The translations under genes and the position numbers were made by a program. 17,455 bases of DNA from positions 1 through 17,455 of the forward strand of contig JBDTBW010000026.1 of the NCBI GenBank assembly GCA_039923855.1, in the 5' to 3' direction. The stretch comes from 66-474 sp039923855. GTDB lineage: Bacteria; Pseudomonadota; Gammaproteobacteria; Xanthomonadales; Rhodanobacteraceae. The notes below the pieces were generated by a model, which was given only the letters and a program-made list of their open reading frames with translations, did not search any database and was not told the DNA's origin. Positions 7,336 through 15,237 of the stretch are shown here, one piece after another; position 1 is the first letter of the stretch, and every line of letters begins with the position of its first letter.

Positions 7336-8271
7336 TCAATACAATGAAGGCATTCCCGACGGCCTCGTCTTGAACCGCTTGTGCGCCCACAGATATTGCT
7401 CCGGCGCCTCGCGCACCATGCGTTCGATCTGCGCGTTGACGCGTGTGGTGTCGGCGATCACGTCGTCGCTCGGAAAATCCGTCAGCGGTGCCTCCAGTCT
7501 CAGCACATAACCGCCGCTCGGCTCGCGGCGATGGAAGAACGGGATCACGGCGGCATTGGACAAGCGCGCCAGATGATGCGTGGCGGTGATGGTCGAGGCC
7601 GGAATGCTGAAGAATGGCGCGAACATGCTGTCCTTGCCGCGCATGTCCTGATCGGGCGCGTACCACACGATGCCGCCGCGTTTGAGATATTTCACGCAAG
7701 CGCGCAATTCCTCCTTGTCGAACATTGTGTCGGCGTAATCCAGCCGCGCGCGCAACACGACCCATTCGAACACCTGCGAATCCATGCGCCGGTACATGCC
7801 GGCGATGCGCAGTTGTCGCGAGATCAATCGCGCGCACAGCTCCAGATGCGAAAAATGGCCGCCGACCAGCAGCGCGCCGCGACCCTGCGCGTGCAGCGTT
7901 TCCAGATATTCCAAGCCGTCGATCCGAACGGGCAGGCGCGCGAGTTTGCGATCGCTGGCCAGCCAACCCAGCGCGAACTCGCCCAGCATCGCCCCCATGT
8001 CGCGCAGCGCCGCCTTGCGTAACCGCTCGCGCGAGCTCGCATCCATTTCGGGAAAACACAGTTCGAGATTCCGCGCGACCACGCGACGTCGTTCGCGCAA
8101 CAATGGAGCCAGCAACGTGCCCGTCATCGAGCCGAGCCAGAAGATCGCGCGACAAGGCAGTAACACCAGCAAGCGCAACGCGCCGACGCCCAACCACGCT
8201 GGCCAGTGACGGGGGCCCAAAAGGGATGCGCGGAAGGGCGGGCGGGACGAGGGAGTGCGCAATTTCGGCAT
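7336..8271 (-). CDS. lpxL: Lipid A biosynthesis (late, Kdo-dependent) acyltransferase, LpxL/HtrB family
   Basis: This is a 311-residue inner-membrane enzyme of the LpxL/LpxM/LpxP family, which attaches a secondary acyl chain to Kdo2-lipid IVA. The start at 8271 (MPKLRTPSS) is chosen over an in-frame extension to 8331 that would overlap the divergent waaA start. Residues 25-55 form a membrane anchor. The catalytic HX4E is His139-Glu144 in GGHFSHLE. Other family blocks are NLELCFPEM, YRRMDSQVFEW, VWYAPDQDMRGKDSMFAPFF and the C-terminal PEQYLWAHKRFKTRP. Which acyl chain and position it uses cannot be told from sequence, so lpxL is the best-fitting name, not a proven one. It is divergent from waaA, whose Kdo product is normally the substrate for this step; the pairing is functionally coherent. 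Confidence 0.92.
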   Translation of the reverse strand: MPKLRTPSSRPPFRASLLGPRHWPAWLGVGALRLLVLLPCRAIFWLGSMTGTLLAPLLRERRRVVARNLELCFPEMDASSRERLRKAALRDMGAMLGEFALGWLASDRKLARLPVRIDGLEYLETLHAQGRGALLVGGHFSHLELCARLISRQLRIAGMYRRMDSQVFEWVVLRARLDYADTMFDKEELRACVKYLKRGGIVWYAPDQDMRGKDSMFAPFFSIPASTITATHHLARLSNAAVIPFFHRREPSGGYVLRLEAPLTDFPSDDVIADTTRVNAQIERMVREAPEQYLWAHKRFKTRPSGMPSLY

Positions 8272-8315
8272 GTGTGCGCGATGATAGCAACCGCCGTGGA
8301 CGCCAGGCACGCCCG

Positions 8316-8321
8316 TATACT
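8316..8321 (+). promoter_or_regulatory. Candidate -10 box for waaA in the 58-bp lpxL/waaA divergent gap
   Basis: TATACT at 8316-8321 lies 8 bp before the waaA ATG and would give a nearly leaderless transcript. No good -35 is seen 16-18 bp upstream. On the minus strand, TATCAT (complement of 8282-8287) could serve lpxL, also without a clear -35. Both are tentative. Confidence 0.3.
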
Positions 8322-8329
8322 CGCCCGCC

Positions 8330-9655
8330 ATGCTGCGCTTTCTCTACACAATCGCGATTTACCTCGCCACGCCGGTGATCGTGTGGCGGCTGTTCACGCG
8401 CGGTTTCCGTTATCGCGGCTATTTCTCGCGCTGGCGCGAACGATTCGGTTTCTTTCCCTCACCCGGTTTTGGCGAGAGCATCTGGGTGCACGCGGTATCG
8501 GTGGGTGAGGTCAACGCGGCACTGCCGCTGATCCGCGCGCTGCAGCGGCGGTACTCGCGCTTGTCGATGGTGGTGACCACGGTGACGCCTACCGGTTCCG
8601 AGCGGGTGCGCGCGCTGCTTGGCGACGAGGTATTCCACGTCTATCTGCCTTACGACCTGCCGCGTGCGGTGCGGCGTTTTTTCGATCGCGTACGGCCGTC
8701 GCTGGCGGTGGTGATGGAAACCGAAATCTGGCCGAACCTGTTTCACCTGTGCGGCAAGCGCGGGGTGCCGTTGGTGATCGCCAACGCGCGCTTGTCGGAG
8801 CGATCCTTGCGCGCTTATGCGCCGGTGCGAACGCTGGTGTCAACGGCGTTGCGCAACGTCGGCCACGTCGCCGCGCAATCGCATGCGGACGCGCGACGTT
8901 ATCGGATGTTGGGCGCGGATCCCGCGCGGGTCAGCGTGGCCGGCAATCTCAAGTACGACACGCCACTGTCGCGTGGCGTGCGCGAACGCGGCGAAGACTT
9001 GCGCGTGGGTTGGGGTGCCGGGCGACCGGTATGGATTGCGGCCAGCACGCACGAGGGCGAGGAATTGGCGGTTTTCGAGGCGCACCTCGCGGTGCTGGCG
9101 CGGTTGCCGGATGCATTGTTGCTGATAGCGCCGCGGCATCCGGAGCGTTTCCGCACAGTCGAACATTCCGCGCGCAACCTGGGTTTCAGCGTCGCCACCT
9201 TCAGCGGGATTGGCGCACCAGACATCGATTGCCAGTGTTTCGTGATCGATACCATGGGCGCATTGATGCGCTATTACGCGGCGGCGGATATCGCCTTCGT
9301 CGGCGGCAGCCTGGTGCCTGTCGGCGGCCACAATGTGCTGGAACCCGCCGCCCTGGCGCGACCGGTGCTGACCGGGCCGTACACCTTCAATTTCGAGGAG
9401 ATCACCCGCAGCCTGATTGATGCCGGCGCCGCGCGTTTGATCGAATCGCCGCCCATGTTGGGCGCGGCGGTGCTGGATCTGTTGCGCGACGCACCGGCAT
9501 GCGCGCGGATGGGCGCGGCCGCGCGCGCGGTGTGCGCGCGCGAGCGCGGCGCGGTGCGGCGCACCATGATCCTGATCGAGCGCATCTTCGCGCGACGCCG
9601 CAGCGCGGTGAGCCAGGAACCTGAAGCGGGGCATGCCGCCCGAACTTTTCAGTGA
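8330..9655 (+). CDS. waaA: 3-deoxy-D-manno-octulosonic acid (Kdo) transferase
   Basis: WaaA/KdtA transfers Kdo from CMP-Kdo to lipid IVA on the cytoplasmic face of the inner membrane, the first core step of LPS synthesis. The 441-residue length matches the family. An N-terminal hydrophobic anchor (FLYTIAIYLATPVIVWRLF) precedes IWVHAVSVGEVNAA, whose Glu60 aligns with the conserved catalytic glutamate. Further signatures are TTVTPTGSERV, VVMETEIWPNLF, IANARLSERSLRAY, GNLKYD, ASTHEGEE, LLIAPRHPERF and VGGSLVPVGGHNVLEP, the last being the CMP-sugar-binding region of this GT-B enzyme. Whether it adds one, two or more Kdo residues is not readable. It diverges from the lipid A acyltransferase and converges on tolC. 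The 218-bp gap after it holds a strong hairpin. Confidence 0.96.
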   Translation: MLRFLYTIAIYLATPVIVWRLFTRGFRYRGYFSRWRERFGFFPSPGFGESIWVHAVSVGEVNAALPLIRALQRRYSRLSMVVTTVTPTGSERVRALLGDEVFHVYLPYDLPRAVRRFFDRVRPSLAVVMETEIWPNLFHLCGKRGVPLVIANARLSERSLRAYAPVRTLVSTALRNVGHVAAQSHADARRYRMLGADPARVSVAGNLKYDTPLSRGVRERGEDLRVGWGAGRPVWIAASTHEGEELAVFEAHLAVLARLPDALLLIAPRHPERFRTVEHSARNLGFSVATFSGIGAPDIDCQCFVIDTMGALMRYYAAADIAFVGGSLVPVGGHNVLEPAALARPVLTGPYTFNFEEITRSLIDAGAARLIESPPMLGAAVLDLLRDAPACARMGAAARAVCARERGAVRRTMILIERIFARRRSAVSQEPEAGHAARTFQ

Positions 9656-9722
9656 AGGTGAGCGGATGCAAAGCGTCGCGAGGATGAGCAGGTTGCGCGC
9701 CCGCCGGTGCGCAGGTCGAAGT

Positions 9723-9764
9723 CTTTGCGCTTACGCGATGCCTTGAATGGCATCGCGTGCAAAG
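9723..9764. repeat. Bulged hairpin between convergent waaA and tolC
   Basis: ACGCGATGCC (9733-9742) and GGCATCGCGT (9749-9758) are perfect 10-bp arms around a 6-nt TTGAAT loop. The stem continues with CTTTGC (9723-9728) pairing with GCAAAG (9759-9764), leaving a 4-nt bulge (GCTT, 9729-9732) on one side. It is the only strong structure in the gap from 9656 to 9873, which holds no convincing gene. No poly-T tract follows on either strand, so it may be a bidirectional transcript-end structure or a copy of a dispersed element. Confidence 0.6.
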
Positions 9765-9873
9765 GCTGAGGGTGCGGCAGGATGCCGATCGGAAAGCCCA
9801 CCATTGATGGTTGCTTGCCACGACCGAGCACCGCCGGCGCGCGAGATGCCGAGCGCAGCAGCTTTGCGGCCGC

Positions 9874-11331
9874 TCACTGCAGCAGCCCGTTGACCGCCTC
9901 CAAGTCCTTGACGTCCAGTGTGCCGGCGGAACCCTTGAGGGTGAGCTGGTTGATCACGAAAGCGTGGCGCGCCTGCGAATAGTTGCTTTGAGCCTGGAAC
10001 AATGTCTGCTGGCTGATCAGCACATCGACGATGGTGCGCGTGCCGACCTCGAAACCCGCTTGTGTGGCCTCCAGCGCCTTTTGCGCGGAGGTCACGGCTT
10101 GCCGCTGCGCCTCGACCTCGCTGATGCCCGCCTCGATCGCGTTGAACGCGCTGCGCGTGTTGCGCACTACCGTGCGGCGATCCTGTTCGAACAGATCGCT
10201 CTGCTGATCGCGTTGCGCGATCGACTGGCGCACCCGCGACTGGACCAGACCGCCGGAGAAGATCGGCACCTGCAGCACCAGGCCGACGATCGTGTCGTTG
10301 CGTCCGCTGTCGAAATGTACGGTACCCGGCAGGGTGGTGCTCCGCTGGTCGCCATAGGCGGGTGAGTCGGTGTAGCTGACCTGCGCGCTCAGGGTCGGCA
10401 GATGCCCGGCGCGCGCCACGTTGATTTCGTGATCGAACGCATCGACCTGATCGCGCTGGGCCTGCAAGGTAGGGTTGCTGCGCACCGCCAGATCGACCCA
10501 GGCGTCGATCGCGTCGGGCTGTGGTTTGTCCAGCGGCAGATTGTCGGTCAGTTTGTCGAGTGCGCCGACCGGCTGGCCGGTGATCTGGGACAGCGCCTCG
10601 CGGTCGTCGAACACCACATTCTGCGCCTGGATCACGCTGGCCGCGGCGGCATCGTGCTGGGCCTTGGCGGCATCGACGTCGGTGATCGCCGACAGGCCGA
10701 CATTGAATCGCTGCTGGGCCTGGTCTTCCTGCTTGGCCAGCGCCTGTTCGTTGGCCTTGGCGAAGCGCAGCTCGTCTTCCGCGGTCAACAGATTGAAGTA
10801 GGCGGTTGCCGTGCGCAGGATCAAATCCTGTTCCGCGGCTGCGTATTGTGCCTCGCCGCTTGCTGCCTGGGCGTGACTGGCACGCAGCGACGCGAATTTG
10901 CCGAAGTCGAACAGGGTCTGGTCCAGCGTGGCCTGCTTGTTGAAGTTGCGTGTTGTACTGGTGCTGCGGGTGGAGAACACCTGAAAACCGTTGCCAGTTT
11001 TGACTGGCTGATTACTGGTACTGATACCGTGATCCTCGCTGAAATTGCCGCTCGCGTTGATTTGTGGCAGCAGCACGGCGCGTGCCTGATCGACGTTCTC
11101 CGCGACTGCCCGGCGGGAGGCATCGGCTTGAAGCAAGACCGGATCGGAGTTGCGCGCGGCGCGATAGGCGTCCATCAGGTTCTCGGCACGCGCGGCTGGC
11201 ACCGTGGCGAATGCGAGCAAGAGCGCGAGTATTGAAAACCGCGGCCACGGATGACCGTTTTTTCGCGCAGAGGTGCGCATCAACAGTGGGAGCAACAGGG
11301 TCAGCGGGCGTTTTGTCATGCTATGCGGCAT
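9874..11331 (-). CDS. tolC: TolC-family outer-membrane efflux/secretion channel
   Basis: The 485-residue product is a TolC-type protein that trimerises into an outer-membrane beta-barrel plus periplasmic alpha-barrel. It serves as the exit duct for tripartite efflux pumps and type I secretion. ENLMDAYRAARNSDPVLLQA is the canonical start of the mature TolC domain. Two internally related OEP repeats follow: TLDQTLFDFGKFASLRASHA with LLTAEDELRFAKANEQALAK, then LQVPIFSGGLVQSRVRQSIA with a late FEVGTRTIVDVLISQQTLF. The signal peptide ends at PAARA, before ENLMD. The start at 11331 is favoured by AAAGGA (complement of 11342-11347), 10 nt upstream. A GTG at 11358 overlaps the upstream stop as GTGA, and an ATG at 11280 gives the most ordinary signal peptide. 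It is in an operon behind the PCMT-family gene. The C-terminus ends without a long tail. Confidence 0.94.
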   Translation of the reverse strand: MPHSMTKRPLTLLLPLLMRTSARKNGHPWPRFSILALLLAFATVPAARAENLMDAYRAARNSDPVLLQADASRRAVAENVDQARAVLLPQINASGNFSEDHGISTSNQPVKTGNGFQVFSTRSTSTTRNFNKQATLDQTLFDFGKFASLRASHAQAASGEAQYAAAEQDLILRTATAYFNLLTAEDELRFAKANEQALAKQEDQAQQRFNVGLSAITDVDAAKAQHDAAAASVIQAQNVVFDDREALSQITGQPVGALDKLTDNLPLDKPQPDAIDAWVDLAVRSNPTLQAQRDQVDAFDHEINVARAGHLPTLSAQVSYTDSPAYGDQRSTTLPGTVHFDSGRNDTIVGLVLQVPIFSGGLVQSRVRQSIAQRDQQSDLFEQDRRTVVRNTRSAFNAIEAGISEVEAQRQAVTSAQKALEATQAGFEVGTRTIVDVLISQQTLFQAQSNYSQARHAFVINQLTLKGSAGTLDVKDLEAVNGLLQ

Positions 11332-11354
11332 CGTGATGCAGTCCTTTGAAAGCG

Positions 11355-12047
11355 TCACAGCGAAAAATGTTTCGGCGGTTGCGCGCCGGCGAGATAGGGC
11401 AGATCGGTTTCGAACAGGCTCTCTTCGGCAAAACCGTCATCGGCTTCGCGGCGCAGCAGCAGCGCGCGCATCGCCGGTTCCACGCCGGTCACCACGAACA
11501 TCCGCCCGCCCGGCTTCAGCCAGTCGCGGAAACGTTGCGGAATGCGCGCCACCGCGCCCGTCACCGCGAGCGCATCGAATTGGCGCGAGGGTTGGAAATC
11601 GCCCAGCGCGTCGGCGTGCATCACCTCGATATTGGCGAGCCCCGCATCGCGCAATCGCTCGTGCGCGCTGGCAGCAAAATCCGCGTGCCGTTCCACGCTC
11701 ACGACATGCTTGCCGAGGCTGGCCAGACACGCGGTGAAATAACCCGAGCCGGTGCCGATCTCCAACACATCATCGTCGGGCTGGATATTCAGCGCCTGCA
11801 GCGCGCGGCCTTCGACCACCGGTTTCAGCATGGTCTCGCCGTGCGCCAGCGGCAGCGAGAGATCCGCATAGGCCAGCGCGCGATACGCCGGCAGTACGAA
11901 AGATTCGCGCGGCAGCGCTTCCAGCGTCGCCAGCACGCGCGCGTCCAGCACTTCCCACGGCCGCACCTGGTTCTCGACCATGTTGCGGCGGGCCTGCTGC
12001 AGATCGACGTGTTCCAGGTTGGCGTTCCCGAGTTGGTTGCTCATCAT
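11355..12047 (-). CDS. Divergent protein-L-isoaspartate O-methyltransferase (PCMT) family protein
   Basis: This is a 230-residue cytoplasmic, SAM-dependent methyltransferase-fold protein starting MMSNQLGNANLEHVDL. The start could equally be the second Met, at 12044. ARRNMVENQVRPWEVLD, ALPRESFVLPAYRALAYAD and the SAM-binding DDDVLEIGTGSGYFTACLA clearly place it in the PCMT family. HVVSVERHADFAASAHERL is motif post-I. Where true Pcm enzymes have a TISQP-type block with the active-site Ser, this protein reads GETMLKPVV, with no Ser. It may therefore not repair isoaspartate, although SAM binding looks intact. Its stop overlaps a possible GTG start of tolC. The pcm-like/tolC pairing suggests a shared envelope role, but the substrate is unknown. 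Confidence 0.85.
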   Translation of the reverse strand: MMSNQLGNANLEHVDLQQARRNMVENQVRPWEVLDARVLATLEALPRESFVLPAYRALAYADLSLPLAHGETMLKPVVEGRALQALNIQPDDDVLEIGTGSGYFTACLASLGKHVVSVERHADFAASAHERLRDAGLANIEVMHADALGDFQPSRQFDALAVTGAVARIPQRFRDWLKPGGRMFVVTGVEPAMRALLLRREADDGFAEESLFETDLPYLAGAQPPKHFSL

Positions 12048-12073
12048 TTGTAAACACCGGACAAAGATTCGAA

Positions 12074-12102
12074 AGCATAGGCGCGTGGCTTGACGCGGGC
12101 AA
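12074..12102 (-). promoter_or_regulatory. Sigma70-type promoter for the pcm-tolC operon
   Basis: On the minus strand, TTGCCC (complement of 12097-12102) lies 17 bp before TATGCT (complement of 12074-12079). Transcription would start near 12067, leaving a leader of about 20 nt to the ATG at 12047. Spacing is ideal and both boxes match consensus at four to five of six positions. Confidence 0.55.
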
Positions 12103-12135
12103 CGGTATCCGCGCGCCACGCATTTCCCTACTGCC

Positions 12136-12162
12136 GGAAGTCATCGCACGCGGATGACTTCC
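12136..12162. repeat. Perfect 10-bp inverted repeat in the tetR/pcm gap
   Basis: GGAAGTCATC (12136-12145) and GATGACTTCC (12153-12162) are exact reverse complements with a 7-nt spacer. It lies upstream of the pcm-tolC promoter and about 190 bp from the tetR promoter. It is not followed by a T-run. It could be a protein-binding dyad or a transcript hairpin; nothing distinguishes these. Confidence 0.55.
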
Positions 12163-12304
12163 ATCATGGGAGAGCAAATGACAGGCCAACGGTGATCGTC
12201 GCCCGAATGCGAGGCAAGCCGCCGCGTTGCGGGGTTTGCCTTGGCTATCGTGGGTGTCCGCGGACGCGACGACGGACAGCCCGGACGCGCCGTCAGGCCG
12301 GGAT

Positions 12305-12325
12305 ATGCTTGCCGCGGGCAAGCAT
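12305..12325. promoter_or_regulatory. Candidate operator: perfect 9-bp inverted repeat 4 bp upstream of the tetR -35
   Basis: ATGCTTGCC (12305-12313) and GGCAAGCAT (12317-12325) are exact complements around a 3-nt GCG spacer. The dyad is 4 bp upstream of the tetR -35 box. Its core word CTTGCC recurs just upstream of the -10. TetR-family operators are typically palindromes of this size near the regulator's own promoter, so this is the best candidate for autoregulation. Binding is inferred. Confidence 0.5.
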
Positions 12326-12329
12326 GCCC

Positions 12330-12357
12330 TTGGTAAATCTGAACTTGCCCGTATAAT
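12330..12357 (+). promoter_or_regulatory. Strong sigma70-type promoter of the tetR gene, predicting a leaderless mRNA
   Basis: TTGGTA (12330-12335), a 16-bp spacer and a perfect TATAAT (12352-12357) form the best promoter in the window. The expected transcription start falls at about 12363-12365, and the ATG is at 12365. No Shine-Dalgarno sequence precedes the ATG, consistent with leaderless translation. Confidence 0.75.
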
Positions 12358-12364
12358 AAGTGGC

Positions 12365-13036
12365 ATGAATCACGCCGCGACTACCGCTGTCCCCACCCGC
12401 GCCACCGGTCCCGGCCGGCCCAAGGACATGGAGAAGCGTACCGCGATCCTGGAGGCGGCCAAGCGCCTGTTCCCGCTGCACGGCTACGAGGGCACCAGCA
12501 TGGATACCGTGGCCGCCGAAGCCTGTGTGTCCAAGCTCACCGTGTACAGTCATTTCGGCGACAAGGATTCCCTGTTCCGTGAAGCGCTTCGCGAGCGCTG
12601 CCGGCAGATGCTGCCCGACCGTGTGTTCGAGGACGCAACGCACGCGAGCTTGCGCGAGGGTCTGTTCGCGATCGCCCGCGCACATGCGCGCGCGATCACG
12701 GATCCGGAAGCGATCGGCACCTGGCGCGCGATCCTGGGCGATTGCAGACAAGGCAATCCGCGGCTGGGTCAATTAATGTGGGAAGAAGGCCCGGGGCGGC
12801 TGCGCGCCATGATGGAACATTTCCTCGCGCTCGCGGTGAAGCGCAGCGATCTGGATATCGCCGATGTCGGCCGCGCCGCCGGACAATTCCTGGCCCTGCT
12901 CAAGGGCGATCTGCATGCGATGCGGCTGTTCGGCTGCACGCAATGCCCGGAAAGGTTCGAGCAGGAAGTCCAGGCCACCGCCGAAGCCGCGGTGGAGATG
13001 TTTCTGCGGGCGTATGCGCGTCGATCGAGCGGTTGA
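12365..13036 (+). CDS. TetR/AcrR-family transcriptional regulator
   Basis: This is a 223-residue DNA-binding repressor-type protein. The start at 12365 is set by the adjacent perfect -10 box and by the family's usual short N-terminus; in-frame sequence upstream to 12227 is non-coding in character. Residues 23-70 are the TetR helix-turn-helix domain: KRTAILEAAKRLFPLHGYEG, then TSMDTVAAEACVSKLTVYSH with FGDKDSLF. The C-terminal ligand-binding domain resembles the AefR-like group (TWRAILGDCRQGNPRLGQLM). A Cys191-Thr-Gln-Cys194 pair near the C-terminus could be redox-active or bind metal. It diverges from the pcm-tolC operon and has a palindrome beside its promoter, so autoregulation and control of tolC are plausible. 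The ligand is unknown. Confidence 0.93.
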   Translation: MNHAATTAVPTRATGPGRPKDMEKRTAILEAAKRLFPLHGYEGTSMDTVAAEACVSKLTVYSHFGDKDSLFREALRERCRQMLPDRVFEDATHASLREGLFAIARAHARAITDPEAIGTWRAILGDCRQGNPRLGQLMWEEGPGRLRAMMEHFLALAVKRSDLDIADVGRAAGQFLALLKGDLHAMRLFGCTQCPERFEQEVQATAEAAVEMFLRAYARRSSG

Positions 13037-13100
13037 AAAGCTGCTGCGCTCGGCCAGATTCAATCGATATGTAGCGCGCCTGCGGTGCTCGGATCAGGCC

Positions 13101-13122
13101 CGGTACAAGGATGTACCGTTTT
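13101..13122 (+). terminator. Possible intrinsic terminator after tetR
   Basis: CGGTACA (13101-13107) and TGTACCG (13112-13118) form a perfect 7-bp stem with a tight AGGA tetraloop, followed by TTTT (13119-13122). The T-tract is short and then turns to GGGG, so termination may be weak. It lies 65 bp after the tetR stop and 160 bp before thiC. Confidence 0.45.
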
Positions 13123-13247
13123 GGGGCCAAGGAATCCTCATGTATTGGCATATACACTCCGGTCCCTGCGCTCCGGCGGCGCGCAACCGGCCTTCGCTCG
13201 TGACGCTTTTGAACCGCTCGACACCGAATCATAAATGACGGACGGCC

Positions 13248-13253
13248 TATAAT
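13248..13253 (+). promoter_or_regulatory. Candidate -10 box for thiC
   Basis: A perfect TATAAT lies 30 bp before the thiC ATG and would give a start near 13260 and a leader of about 24 nt. The -35 position (around 13225-13230) is a poor match. A leader this short has no room for a TPP riboswitch. Confidence 0.5.
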
Positions 13254-13283
13254 CGACCTCCACCCCACGCGACGGAGCGCGCA

Positions 13284-15161
<1,878 letters not shown>

Positions 15162-15237
15162 AGCCGTTATCCTTCCGCGATGCGGTGGCTGCGCCAAGGC
15201 GCGGTCATCGGTGCGAGACTGACGACGGACGACCGGC

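Larger units (their letters stand above)
12048..12364. other. 317-bp divergent intergenic region between the PCMT-family and tetR genes
   Basis: No gene is supported here on either strand. It contains a minus-strand promoter for pcm-tolC near its left end, a perfect 10-bp inverted repeat in the middle, a perfect 9-bp inverted repeat, and a plus-strand promoter touching the tetR start. The core word GGCAAG or its complement CTTGCC occurs at 12213-12218, 12308-12313, 12317-12322 and 12344-12349, which hints at a multi-site operator region. Confidence 0.6.

Noticed and set aside
7124..8290. 388-codon minus-strand frame over the acyltransferase and end of the GT2 gene
   Set aside because: It is out of frame with the well-supported LpxL-type protein on the same strand and lacks any motif.
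8272..8331. 20-residue N-terminal extension of the lipid A acyltransferase
   Set aside because: It would overlap the divergent waaA start and the added residues do not match the family; the Met at 8271 gives the normal length.
9649..9831. 60-codon minus-strand frame in the waaA/tolC gap
   Set aside because: It runs through the hairpin and overlaps the end of waaA. No ribosome-binding site or family match is visible, so I treat the interval as non-coding, though the sequence could belong to a dispersed repeat.
10402..11235. 277-codon plus-strand frame opposite tolC
   Set aside because: It is the mirror of the tolC coding strand; the translation has no recognisable domain and there is no promoter or ribosome-binding site.
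13140..13160. TGTAT/ATACA imperfect dyad upstream of thiC as an operator
   Set aside because: Arms are only 5 bp in an AT-rich patch, so chance occurrence is likely.
15191..15202. GCGCC/GGCGC pairing after thiC as a terminator
   Set aside because: A 2-nt loop cannot fold as drawn and no T-tract follows.
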